Origin: Lentisphaerota bacterium
Lineage (GTDB): Bacteria > Verrucomicrobiota > Kiritimatiellia > UBA8416 > JAFGIZ01
NCBI GenBank assembly: GCA_016929365.1
Contig: JAFGIZ010000233.1
Coordinates: 1 to 5,159 of the forward strand
DNA length: 5,159 nucleotides
Direction: 5' to 3'
The notes beneath the pieces were generated by a model, which was not told the origin of the DNA, did no database searches, and saw only the letters and a list, made by a program, of their open reading frames with translations. The position numbers were made by a program, and so were the translations under genes. Of this stretch, positions 1 through 5,159 are shown one piece after another (position 1 is the stretch's first letter; the number at the start of each line of letters is the position of its first letter).

Positions 1-213
1 ACAGCGCTCTGTGTAACATAACTTCGCCATCCCTGGCCAACCCTGTCGGGCGGCCTTGGCACTCAGCGGCGCGGCGGTCATCTTGCCGGTCGGGCCCGGA
101 AGGACCGCCTCAAAATGCGCCGGCCGCGTTTCCGGCTTTACTTGCGCTGTCCGCCGGATTAAGGCACAAACATCTTGCAGAGAGACGGGATTGAAGCGAG
201 CGGATACAGTAAC

Positions 214-218
214 GAGGA
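214..218 (+). promoter_or_regulatory. Ribosome binding site of the OsmC gene
   Basis: GAGGA ends 7 nt before ATG 226. It decides the start, because the alternative in-frame TTG at 175 has no purine-rich stretch in front of it. Confidence 0.6.
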
Positions 219-225
219 TGCAAGC

Positions 226-633
226 ATGAAGGACATTACGGTCACGTTTCCCGGCGGCAAGCGCGTGGACGCGCACTACAACGGGCGCACGGTGCAGACC
301 GACCAGTCCGTCCGGAACGGCGGGCGGGGCGCCGCGCCCGAACCGTTCGATCTCTTTTTCGTATCCATCGCCACCTGCGTCGGCATCTACGTACTGGAGT
401 TCTGCAACACGCGCCATCTCGACACCGGCGGCCTGGGCGTGCGGCTGCGCGCGGAGCGGAACGAGGAGAAAAAGCTGTATTCCCCTATCCGCATCGAACT
501 GACACTGCCGGCGGGATTTCCCGCGAAATACCGCACGGCGATTTTGCGAACGGCGAATCTCTGCACGGTCAAGAAACATATCATGAACCCGCCCGAGTTC
601 GACGTGGTCCTGGCCGACACCGCCGAGGCATGA
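226..633 (+). CDS. OsmC family protein (thiol-dependent peroxidase-like)
   Basis: OsmC/Ohr-family proteins are cytoplasmic enzymes that reduce organic or inorganic peroxides through a pair of cysteines, although many small members have no proven substrate. The 135-residue product has the family's two conserved cysteines in the expected contexts: C51 in SIATCVGIYVLEF, after a GxAPxPFDLF segment that starts the long central helix, and C113 in ANLCTVKKHI. The short opening (TVTFPGGKRVDAHYNG) is the usual N-terminal beta hairpin, and the ending NPPEFDV is typical of a small OsmC subgroup that I recognise from memory. I chose ATG 226 because GAGGA lies 7 nt upstream and translation begins directly with family sequence. 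An in-frame TTG at 175 would add 17 unconserved residues and has no ribosome binding site. The stop overlaps the permease start, so the two are probably translationally coupled. Family assignment is firm; substrate is unknown. Confidence 0.9.
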   Translation: MKDITVTFPGGKRVDAHYNGRTVQTDQSVRNGGRGAAPEPFDLFFVSIATCVGIYVLEFCNTRHLDTGGLGVRLRAERNEEKKLYSPIRIELTLPAGFPAKYRTAILRTANLCTVKKHIMNPPEFDVVLADTAEA

Positions 634-2042
634 AACGTACAGCCTCCATCGCGCCGTTGCGGCGCTCGCTGACGCTGATCACGGTCGCGGGCTGCCTGGC
701 CATGGCGTACGTCGCGGGCACGACCAGTCCCGCGTTCATCGAGTTCATGCGGCAGATCGGGGCGACGGACCTGCACTTCGGGCTGATCGGCGGAATCCCC
801 ATGGTCATGCTTGCCCTGCAGTTCCTCGGGGCTGTCATCACGAACGTCATCCGCCGGCGCAAACCGCTCTTCATGGTCCTGGTCATCCTGGGGCGGTTTC
901 TCTACATCCCGCTTGCCGTGGCGCCCGCGGTTTTTCCCGGTCTGCGCGGCACGGCGGGCGTGGCGTACGTCATCCTCCTGCTGGCCGTATCGGCCGCGCT
1001 CATGAACATCACCGGCCCGCTGTGGCTGTCCTGGATGGCGGACCTCATTCCCCGGCGGATGCTCAACCGGTACTGGGGCGGGCGGCAGCGCTGGATGTAC
1101 GTCACCTGGGTAGCGTCGTTCCTGGCCGTTGCGGCCTTCGTCTCGTTTGTCCGCGTCTCCATCACCGTCACCTTCGCCATCCTCGCCACGGCGGCTGCCG
1201 TGGCGGGCATCGTCGACATCGTGCTCTTTGCCTGGGTGCGCGAGCCGCCGAATACGATCATGCGCGGGAAACCCGTCATCGAAACCATGCTGGCGCCGTT
1301 GCGCAGCGCCCAGTTCCGTCCGTTCGTCGTCTATTCCTGCGCCTGGTCGGCCAGCGTCATGTTTGCGGCGGCCTTCATGCAGGTCTACGCGCTGAAGGGA
1401 CTCGGGCTGAGCGTGTGGCAGACGACACTGATCTGGTGCGCCGCGGGTGTGGGAATGGCCTTCGCCGCCCCGTTCTGGGGCAGGCATGCGGACCGGCACG
1501 GCCACCGGCCGATCCTGGCCGTCTGCCTCGCGCTGAAATCGCTGATTATCCTCACGTTTTTCCTGGCGACCCCCGGAACCGCCATGTGGGTGCTCCCCGT
1601 CATGTTGCTTTTCGACAGCATCTGGACCTCGGGCATGCTGGTCGCTTCCAACGGGTATCTGCTCAAGATCGCGCCTCAACAAAACCGCTCGATGTTCATC
1701 GCGGCGATCACGGGTCTGGCGGGAATCTGCGGCGGCCTGGGCGCGATGGCCGGGGGCGGCTTGCTCAAGATCGCCGCGGATTTCCAATGGCACGCCGCCG
1801 GGCGGTTGTGGACCAACTACCATTTGCTTTTCCTGGTCGCCCTGGCCTTGCGGCTGGGCTGTATCGCGCTCGTGCGCCGCGTGCGCGAACCCGAAGCCGC
1901 CGCCCCCGAGAAAGTGCTCTACGTCCTCCGGGGCACGTGGCCCATGCGCTTTCTGCTCTTCCCGGTCGGCCTCTACCGCCGGCTGGACATACGGAGAACC
2001 TTGTTCTTCCGGGGCACCGCCGCGGCGCAAGCCGAATCCTGA
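630..2042 (+). CDS. Major facilitator superfamily (MFS) transporter
   Basis: This is an inner-membrane secondary transporter of 470 residues, within the usual MFS range. Hydrophobic stretches suggest twelve membrane helices at about residues 15-35, 51-73, 80-101, 110-134, 158-176, 178-203, 232-253, 263-284, 293-313, 317-340, 355-379 and 396-416. The loop after helix 8 carries a good MFS motif A copy, GRHADRHGHRP (residues 284-294). The matching loop 2-3 in the N-terminal half has only a basic run (IRRRKP) and lacks the Asp-Arg-x-Gly core. Helix 11 is glycine-rich (GICGGLGAMAGGG). A cytosolic tail of about 50 residues follows helix 12. ATG 630 overlaps the OsmC stop as ATGA, and the only SD-like GAGG (625-628) sits 1 nt from the ATG, so initiation probably depends on ribosomes finishing OsmC. 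The substrate cannot be read from sequence; neighbours suggest a small nitrogen-containing organic compound. The same frame continues open after the TGA stop (see the 2043-2098 entry). Confidence 0.9.
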   Translation: MKRTASIAPLRRSLTLITVAGCLAMAYVAGTTSPAFIEFMRQIGATDLHFGLIGGIPMVMLALQFLGAVITNVIRRRKPLFMVLVILGRFLYIPLAVAPAVFPGLRGTAGVAYVILLLAVSAALMNITGPLWLSWMADLIPRRMLNRYWGGRQRWMYVTWVASFLAVAAFVSFVRVSITVTFAILATAAAVAGIVDIVLFAWVREPPNTIMRGKPVIETMLAPLRSAQFRPFVVYSCAWSASVMFAAAFMQVYALKGLGLSVWQTTLIWCAAGVGMAFAAPFWGRHADRHGHRPILAVCLALKSLIILTFFLATPGTAMWVLPVMLLFDSIWTSGMLVASNGYLLKIAPQQNRSMFIAAITGLAGICGGLGAMAGGGLLKIAADFQWHAAGRLWTNYHLLFLVALALRLGCIALVRRVREPEAAAPEKVLYVLRGTWPMRFLLFPVGLYRRLDIRRTLFFRGTAAAQAES

Positions 2043-2075
2043 TATCCCGAGAATGTGCCTTGGCCTTGCGCCTCG

Positions 2076-2082
2076 AAAGAGG
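2076..2082 (+). promoter_or_regulatory. Shine-Dalgarno-like sequence with unusual spacing
   Basis: AAAGAGG is the only strong SD-like sequence before the nitrilase gene, but it ends 16 nt upstream of ATG 2099. A TAA at 2084-2086 in the nitrilase frame rules out a more upstream start, so the gene cannot begin closer to this site. The sequence is ideally placed (5 nt) for GTG 2088 in the permease frame. Confidence 0.4.
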
Positions 2083-2085
2083 TTA

Positions 2086-2095
2086 ACGTGCACGT
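2086..2095 (+). repeat. 10-bp perfect palindrome ACGTGCACGT
   Basis: ACGTGCACGT equals its own reverse complement and lies between the SD-like sequence and the nitrilase ATG. It follows GTTAAC (2082-2087) and overlaps CGTACG (2093-2098), themselves 6-bp palindromes. It could be a dimeric regulator site, but it is short and I see no second copy in the window, so function is open. Confidence 0.35.
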
Positions 2096-2098
2096 ACG

Positions 2099-3028
2099 AT
2101 GAAGCGTTTCCGTCTAGGCGTGGCACAGTGGGACTCCTCGGCGTCGAGCCCGTTGGACGAGAATGTCGCCCGCATGGAGCAGGCCTTCGTTCGGGCCGGG
2201 GACGCCGGCGTGGAGCTCCTGCTGTTCCCCGAGGTGTTCCTGAGCGGCTACCCGGACGACCCGGAGGCGGCCCGGCGGCGCGCGGTGCCCCTCGACGACC
2301 CGGCCGTCCGGCGGGCCGTGTCGCTGACGCGCCGCTTCGGTACGGCGGCCTGCTTCGGCATGTTCGAACGAGAGGGGCAGGACATCTATAATGCGGCTGT
2401 ACTGGCCGACCGGGGCGAACTCGTCGGCGTCCAGCGCAAGATGCACATTCCCGCGCGGGAACAGGGCTTTTTCACGCCGGGCGATGCGTTCAGGGTGTTC
2501 GCCCTGCCGTTCGTCACGGTAGGCATCGGGATCTGCTTCGACAACGAAATCAGCGAAACCCACACGATCCTGGCCTTGCTCGGCGCGGAGTTGATCCTCA
2601 TGCCCGCGGCCTGGTCCGAACGCTGGGAACGCCTGGACTACATCGAGCCCTGCCGGACCGACGACGCGGTCCTCCGGGAGCGGCAACGCTGGGCGGCCAT
2701 GATGTTCGGGGCCCGCTGCCGGGACACCGGCACCTACTCCGCGCTCGCCAACCGCTGCGGGCTGCTCGACGCCGGGCCATGGCGCTTTCCCGGCAAGAGC
2801 ATGATCGTCGCGCCCACCGGACGCGTCCTGGCCGAAGCCGCGGCCTGGGAAGAGGACCTGATCTGCGCGGATCTTGACGCCGGCGTCCTGGCGCGTTATC
2901 GAAGTATGCCGTGCTATACGCTCAGGGAACGGCGTCCCGGCGTCTACACGCCGCTCGTCGACGCCAAACTGAAAGACCGCTGGCCGCGGAAGATACAGCC
3001 GGGCCCAGCGGACATGGAACCGTCATAA
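2099..3028 (+). CDS. Carbon-nitrogen hydrolase (nitrilase superfamily amidase)
   Basis: Nitrilase-superfamily enzymes hydrolyse amides, carbamoyl compounds or nitriles in the cytoplasm by a Glu-Lys-Cys mechanism, usually as oligomers. All three residues are visible in the 309-residue product: E45 in LLFPEVFLSGY, K114 in QRKMHIPARE and C146 in GIGICFDNEIS. The second conserved glutamate after the lysine is E121 (AREQGFFTPGD). The fold's later landmarks follow: GAELILMPAAW, then a SALANRCG strand and FPGKSMIVAPTGRVLAEA. Length fits stand-alone amidases. Two points differ from common members. The motif after the cysteine reads ISE where many have FPE, and about 25 extra charged residues (roughly 172-197) sit between PAAW and the helix before the ANR strand. 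ATG 2099 is the only plausible start, because a TAA lies 5 codons upstream and MKRFRLGVAQ is a typical family opening. Amidase is more likely than true nitrilase, but the substrate is not determined. It lies 12 nt before the MttB-like gene, probably in the same transcript. Confidence 0.9.
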   Translation: MKRFRLGVAQWDSSASSPLDENVARMEQAFVRAGDAGVELLLFPEVFLSGYPDDPEAARRRAVPLDDPAVRRAVSLTRRFGTAACFGMFEREGQDIYNAAVLADRGELVGVQRKMHIPAREQGFFTPGDAFRVFALPFVTVGIGICFDNEISETHTILALLGAELILMPAAWSERWERLDYIEPCRTDDAVLRERQRWAAMMFGARCRDTGTYSALANRCGLLDAGPWRFPGKSMIVAPTGRVLAEAAAWEEDLICADLDAGVLARYRSMPCYTLRERRPGVYTPLVDAKLKDRWPRKIQPGPADMEPS

Positions 3029-3031
3029 GGA
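3027..3031 (+). promoter_or_regulatory. Ribosome binding site of the MttB-family gene
   Basis: AAGGA lies 9 nt before ATG 3041 and overlaps the nitrilase TAA stop (3026-3028), so the two genes are very likely co-transcribed. Confidence 0.6.
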
Positions 3032-3040
3032 AACATATCG

Positions 3041-4519
3041 ATGCGTGTCGGAGCCCCTTACTACCGGACGCTGCCCGCGGAACAGATCAACCGGATTGAC
3101 GAAGCGGCGCGGGGCATCCTGGAACGCGTGGGCATCCACTGCCTGAACGCCGCATTCCTCGACGTGCTCGAGCAGGCCGGGGCGACCGTCGACCGGCGCG
3201 ACCGGCGGGTCCGCTTCCCCCCGGCCTGGCTCCACCGCGCCCTCTCGGCAGCGCCCCGCCATTTCACCCTTTACTCCCGGGACGGACGGAATGACCTGGT
3301 CATGGGCGAGGACGAAGTCCACTTCGGCAACGGCGGCTGCGTTTTTCGTGTGCTGGACGTGGAAACCGGCAAGTTCCGTCTGTCCACCCTGCGGGACATC
3401 GCCAACACGGCCGGACTGGTCGAACACCTGGAGCGGCTGCGTTTCTACGTGATTGCCTGCCAGGCACACGACGTGCCGCCCGGGCACTACCATCTCAACG
3501 ACTTCTACTATGCCTTCCGCTACACGAACAAGCACGTCATGGGAGGCTGCACCGATCTTGCCGGCGTCCGGCAGATGCACCGGCTCGCCGCCTGCATCGC
3601 GGGCGGCGAACCGGCGTTGCGCGAGCGCCCCTTTGTGACCGTCATTACCAACCCCGTCAGCCCGTTGAGCATCGACGGCGACACCCTGGAGATCATCCGG
3701 TTCTGCGGCCGGCACGGCATCCCGGTCACCTGCGCCCCCGCCCCCATTGCCGCCGCGACGGCGCCCGTCACCCTGGCAGGCACCCTGGTCCAGACGCACG
3801 CCGAAGCGCTGGCCGGCGTCGCCCTGGCCCAGGTGCTGTCCCCCGGCGCCAAGGTCCTGTACGGGGCGTTCCCGACGATCATGGACCTGCGCACCATGGC
3901 TGTCAGCGTGGGGGCCGTCGAGATGGGCATGATGAACGCCGCCGCCGTGCAGCTCGCCAAGCTCCACGGCCTGCCGATCTACGCCTCCGGCGGGGTCACC
4001 GAGGCCAAGCAGGCGGACGTCCAGGCGGGCTTTGAAAAAAACTTCTCGAACCTCACCGTGGCGCTCAGCGGCGCGGACTGCATTCATCTCACCGCGGGGT
4101 TGATGGACTCCGCCAATGCCATCTCGTACCAGCAATTCGCGATCGACGACGAGAACATCGGTATGATCCGCCGCATTCTGCACGGCATCGAGGTTGACGA
4201 AGAACGCCTGGCGCTGGACGAGATTGCCAGCGTCGGGCCGGGCGGCCATTATCTGATGCAGGAGCAGACGCTTCGCTACATGGACAGCGAGTTCTTCTAC
4301 CCGGATCTCAGCGAACGCTGCACCTTCGACGTATGGGAGCAGAAAGGCCGGCCCACCATGCTGAAACGCGCGAAGCAGCGCGTCCGCACGATCCTCCGGG
4401 AACAGGCCTGTTCCGTTCTCAACCCCGAGCTGGACCGCCGGATCCGCGCACGCTTCCCGGAAATCATCCCCTTCAGCGAGCTGGCCCTGCCGGAGGAGGA
4501 AGACGACGAAAGCGGGTGA
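3041..4519 (+). CDS. Trimethylamine methyltransferase (MttB) family protein, non-pyrrolysine
   Basis: MttB-superfamily proteins are cytoplasmic TIM-barrel enzymes that pass a methyl group from a methylated amine to a cobalamin-bearing corrinoid protein. The founding members carry pyrrolysine at an in-frame UAG; many bacterial homologues lack it, and those characterised use quaternary amines such as glycine betaine, proline betaine or carnitine. The 492-residue product is full family length. It opens with the typical helical segment (residues 11-45, LPAEQINRIDEAARGILERVG) and the beta stretch FTLYSRDGRNDLVMGE. Further landmarks are YGAFPTIMDLRT (274-285), the ASGGVTEAKQADVQAGFEK segment (315-333) and the SYQQFAIDDE segment (362-371). 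The C-terminal helices contain an RAKQRVRTIL segment and the tail ends with an acidic run, EEEDDE. No in-frame TAG interrupts it, so it is a non-pyrrolysine member. It is the last gene of the plus-strand run, and no corrinoid protein, reactivating protein or partner methyltransferase is encoded nearby. Family is firm; the substrate and even the methyl-transfer role are inferred. Confidence 0.9.
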   Translation: MRVGAPYYRTLPAEQINRIDEAARGILERVGIHCLNAAFLDVLEQAGATVDRRDRRVRFPPAWLHRALSAAPRHFTLYSRDGRNDLVMGEDEVHFGNGGCVFRVLDVETGKFRLSTLRDIANTAGLVEHLERLRFYVIACQAHDVPPGHYHLNDFYYAFRYTNKHVMGGCTDLAGVRQMHRLAACIAGGEPALRERPFVTVITNPVSPLSIDGDTLEIIRFCGRHGIPVTCAPAPIAAATAPVTLAGTLVQTHAEALAGVALAQVLSPGAKVLYGAFPTIMDLRTMAVSVGAVEMGMMNAAAVQLAKLHGLPIYASGGVTEAKQADVQAGFEKNFSNLTVALSGADCIHLTAGLMDSANAISYQQFAIDDENIGMIRRILHGIEVDEERLALDEIASVGPGGHYLMQEQTLRYMDSEFFYPDLSERCTFDVWEQKGRPTMLKRAKQRVRTILREQACSVLNPELDRRIRARFPEIIPFSELALPEEEDDESG

Positions 4520-4535
4520 GCGCGTATCGGACGCC

Positions 4536-4558
4536 GCGGCCCGGCATCATCCGGCCGC
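4536..4558. terminator. GC-rich hairpin in the convergent gap
   Basis: Bases 4536-4544 pair with 4551-4558, giving eight G-C pairs with one bulged C (4540) and a CATCAT loop. The aldolase stop codon lies in the loop. The hairpin sits 16 nt beyond the methyltransferase stop, where a terminator serving both converging genes would be expected. There is no T-run on either side, so it is not a canonical intrinsic terminator. A second inverted repeat (GGGCCAG at 4561-4567, CTGGCCC at 4575-4581, 7-nt loop) follows inside the aldolase 3' end. Confidence 0.35.
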
Positions 4559-5159
4559 CAGGGCCAGCATGTGCCTGGCCCGCCGTGTCATCTCCGCCCA
4601 GTCGCCCGCCGCGACTAGGCGCGTGTCCGTCATCCACGAGGCGCCGACGGCGGCGACCAGCGGCAAGGCCAGGTAGCCGGCGGCATTGCCGTCGTTGACC
4701 CCGCCGGTCGGGATCATGCGGATCCCCGCGGGCGCATACGGACCGGCTATGGCCTTGAGCGTCTTCACCCCGCCCAGGGCCTCGGCCGGAAAAAACTTCA
4801 GCGTCCTGTGCCCGAGCGCCATCGCCCGCTCAATCTCGGTCGGCGTCGCCACGCCCGGAAAGTACGGCACGCCTGCGCGGCCCGCCGCCTCGCTCACCGC
4901 CGCGTTGAGCCCCGGGGACACGATGAACGCGGCGCCAGCGTCCACGGCCCGGCCCAGCTGCCCGGTCGAAAGCACCGTCCCCGCCCCCACGGCCATGTCC
5001 GGAAACGCCTTCGCAGCCAGCCCGATCGCCTCCGCCGCCGCCTCCGTGCGAAACGCGATCTCCATGGCGTTCAGTCCCGCTTCCCGTAACGCCTCGCCCA
5101 CCTTGAGTGCATCCGGTGCCCGCTCGACGACGACCAGCGGCAAAACCCGCTTCTCCAAC
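4547..5159 (-). CDS. eda: KDPG/KHG aldolase (Eda family), 5' end outside the window
   Basis: This class I aldolase cleaves 2-keto-3-deoxy-6-phosphogluconate to pyruvate and glyceraldehyde 3-phosphate in the Entner-Doudoroff pathway. Relatives use 4-hydroxy-2-oxoglutarate or the galactonate analogue. Numbering from the first visible TTG (5158), the 203 residues show E33 and R37 in MEIAFRT, GAGTVL (T61), the SPG loop (81-83), FPGVATPTEI, the Schiff-base lysine K121 in LKFFPAE, PTGGVN and the phosphate-site GASWM. These line up with E. coli Eda (from memory: E45, R49, T73, K133) at a constant offset of 12. About a dozen N-terminal residues are therefore probably missing, and the TTG at 5158 is more likely an internal leucine than the real start. 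All catalytic positions are intact. It converges on the methyltransferase gene with 27 bp between the stops, so it belongs to a separate unit. Sequence alone does not separate KDPG from KHG or KDPGal specificity. Confidence 0.92.
   Translation of the reverse strand, partial: LEKRVLPLVVVERAPDALKVGEALREAGLNAMEIAFRTEAAAEAIGLAAKAFPDMAVGAGTVLSTGQLGRAVDAGAAFIVSPGLNAAVSEAAGRAGVPYFPGVATPTEIERAMALGHRTLKFFPAEALGGVKTLKAIAGPYAPAGIRMIPTGGVNDGNAAGYLALPLVAAVGASWMTDTRLVAAGDWAEMTRRARHMLALAAG

Larger units (their letters stand above)
2043..2098 (+). other. Permease-nitrilase junction with reopened permease frame
   Basis: After the permease TGA (2040-2042) the same frame stays open for 19 codons and ends at TGA 2100-2102, which overlaps the nitrilase ATG as ATGA. 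The stretch also holds an SD-like AAAGAGG (2076-2082). That sequence is 16 nt from the nitrilase ATG, too far for normal use, but 5 nt from a GTG at 2088 in the permease frame, which would encode a four-codon leader (GTG CAC GTA CGA) ending at the ATGA overlap. I see two readings. Either the permease once ended at 2102, or a mini-ORF couples translation into the nitrilase gene. Neither is proven. Confidence 0.4.

Noticed and set aside
142..210. Possible sigma-70 promoter elements (TTGCGC at 142, TACAGT at 205) before the OsmC gene
   Set aside because: No -35/-10 pair has acceptable spacing and match, and the TACAGT position would place the transcript start at about the ribosome binding site.
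1..225. Open frames in the leading segment, including a minus-strand frame open across the whole stretch and a plus-strand frame open from the edge to 194
   Set aside because: No start with a ribosome binding site and no recognisable family in any frame. Open frames of this length are expected at this GC content. The end of a gene lying mostly outside the window cannot be excluded.
175..225. Upstream TTG start giving a 152-residue OsmC protein
   Set aside because: No ribosome binding site before it and the added residues do not resemble the family, whereas ATG 226 has GAGGA 7 nt upstream.
1022..2086. Plus-strand open frame of 354 codons inside the permease gene
   Set aside because: Out of frame with the transmembrane protein, rich in Arg, Ala, Gly and His, with no domain.
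387..2126. Minus-strand open frame of 579 codons, longer than any real gene here
   Set aside because: It lies antisense to the OsmC and permease genes and is rich in Arg, Asp, Gly, His and Gln with no domain or hydrophobic pattern. This is the usual codon shadow of GC-rich coding DNA, and the sense strand has clear protein families.
3023..4249. Minus-strand open frame of 408 codons opposite the MttB-like gene
   Set aside because: Antisense shadow of a clear family protein, with biased composition and no recognisable motif.
3041..4519. Possible pyrrolysine-containing MttB
   Set aside because: The gene is uninterrupted by an in-frame TAG and reaches full family length, so no amber decoding is needed.

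Overview
The window comes from a GC-rich bacterium (GC well above 60% by eye) with compact, largely same-strand gene organisation. No gene fixes the taxon. An MttB-superfamily methyltransferase next to a nitrilase, an MFS permease and a KDPG-type aldolase would fit an anaerobic or facultative heterotroph, for example a member of the Planctomycetota/Verrucomicrobiota/Lentisphaerota group or a desulfobacterium. That placement is inference, not evidence.

Layout: bases 1-225 hold no gene I can support. Four plus-strand genes follow: an OsmC-family protein (226-633), a 12-helix MFS permease (630-2042, overlapping by ATGA), a carbon-nitrogen hydrolase of the nitrilase superfamily (2099-3028, 56-nt gap) and a non-pyrrolysine MttB-family protein (3041-4519, 12-nt gap). 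The spacing suggests one transcription unit. A KDPG/KHG aldolase gene converges from the other side (minus strand, 4547 to the window edge), with its 5' end cut off. The 27-bp convergent gap carries a GC-rich hairpin that also covers the aldolase stop codon.

Working together: the permease, hydrolase and methyltransferase-like protein read as a possible uptake-and-breakdown route for a small nitrogen compound. Uptake would be by MFS, amide or nitrile hydrolysis by the nitrilase-type enzyme, and methyl transfer to a corrinoid by the MttB-like protein. The window contains no corrinoid protein, no corrinoid activator and no second methyltransferase, so the partners must lie elsewhere or the MttB-like protein does something else. 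OsmC would add thiol-dependent peroxide protection. The aldolase belongs to sugar-acid (Entner-Doudoroff type) metabolism and is probably a separate unit.

The best oddity is the permease-nitrilase junction. The permease reading frame reopens directly after its TGA, runs 19 sense codons, and stops at a second TGA that overlaps the nitrilase start codon as ATGA, the same geometry as the OsmC/permease junction. I saw no CRISPR array, tRNA, rRNA, insertion sequence or clear sigma-70 promoter. Nothing here is convincingly a wholly new system.
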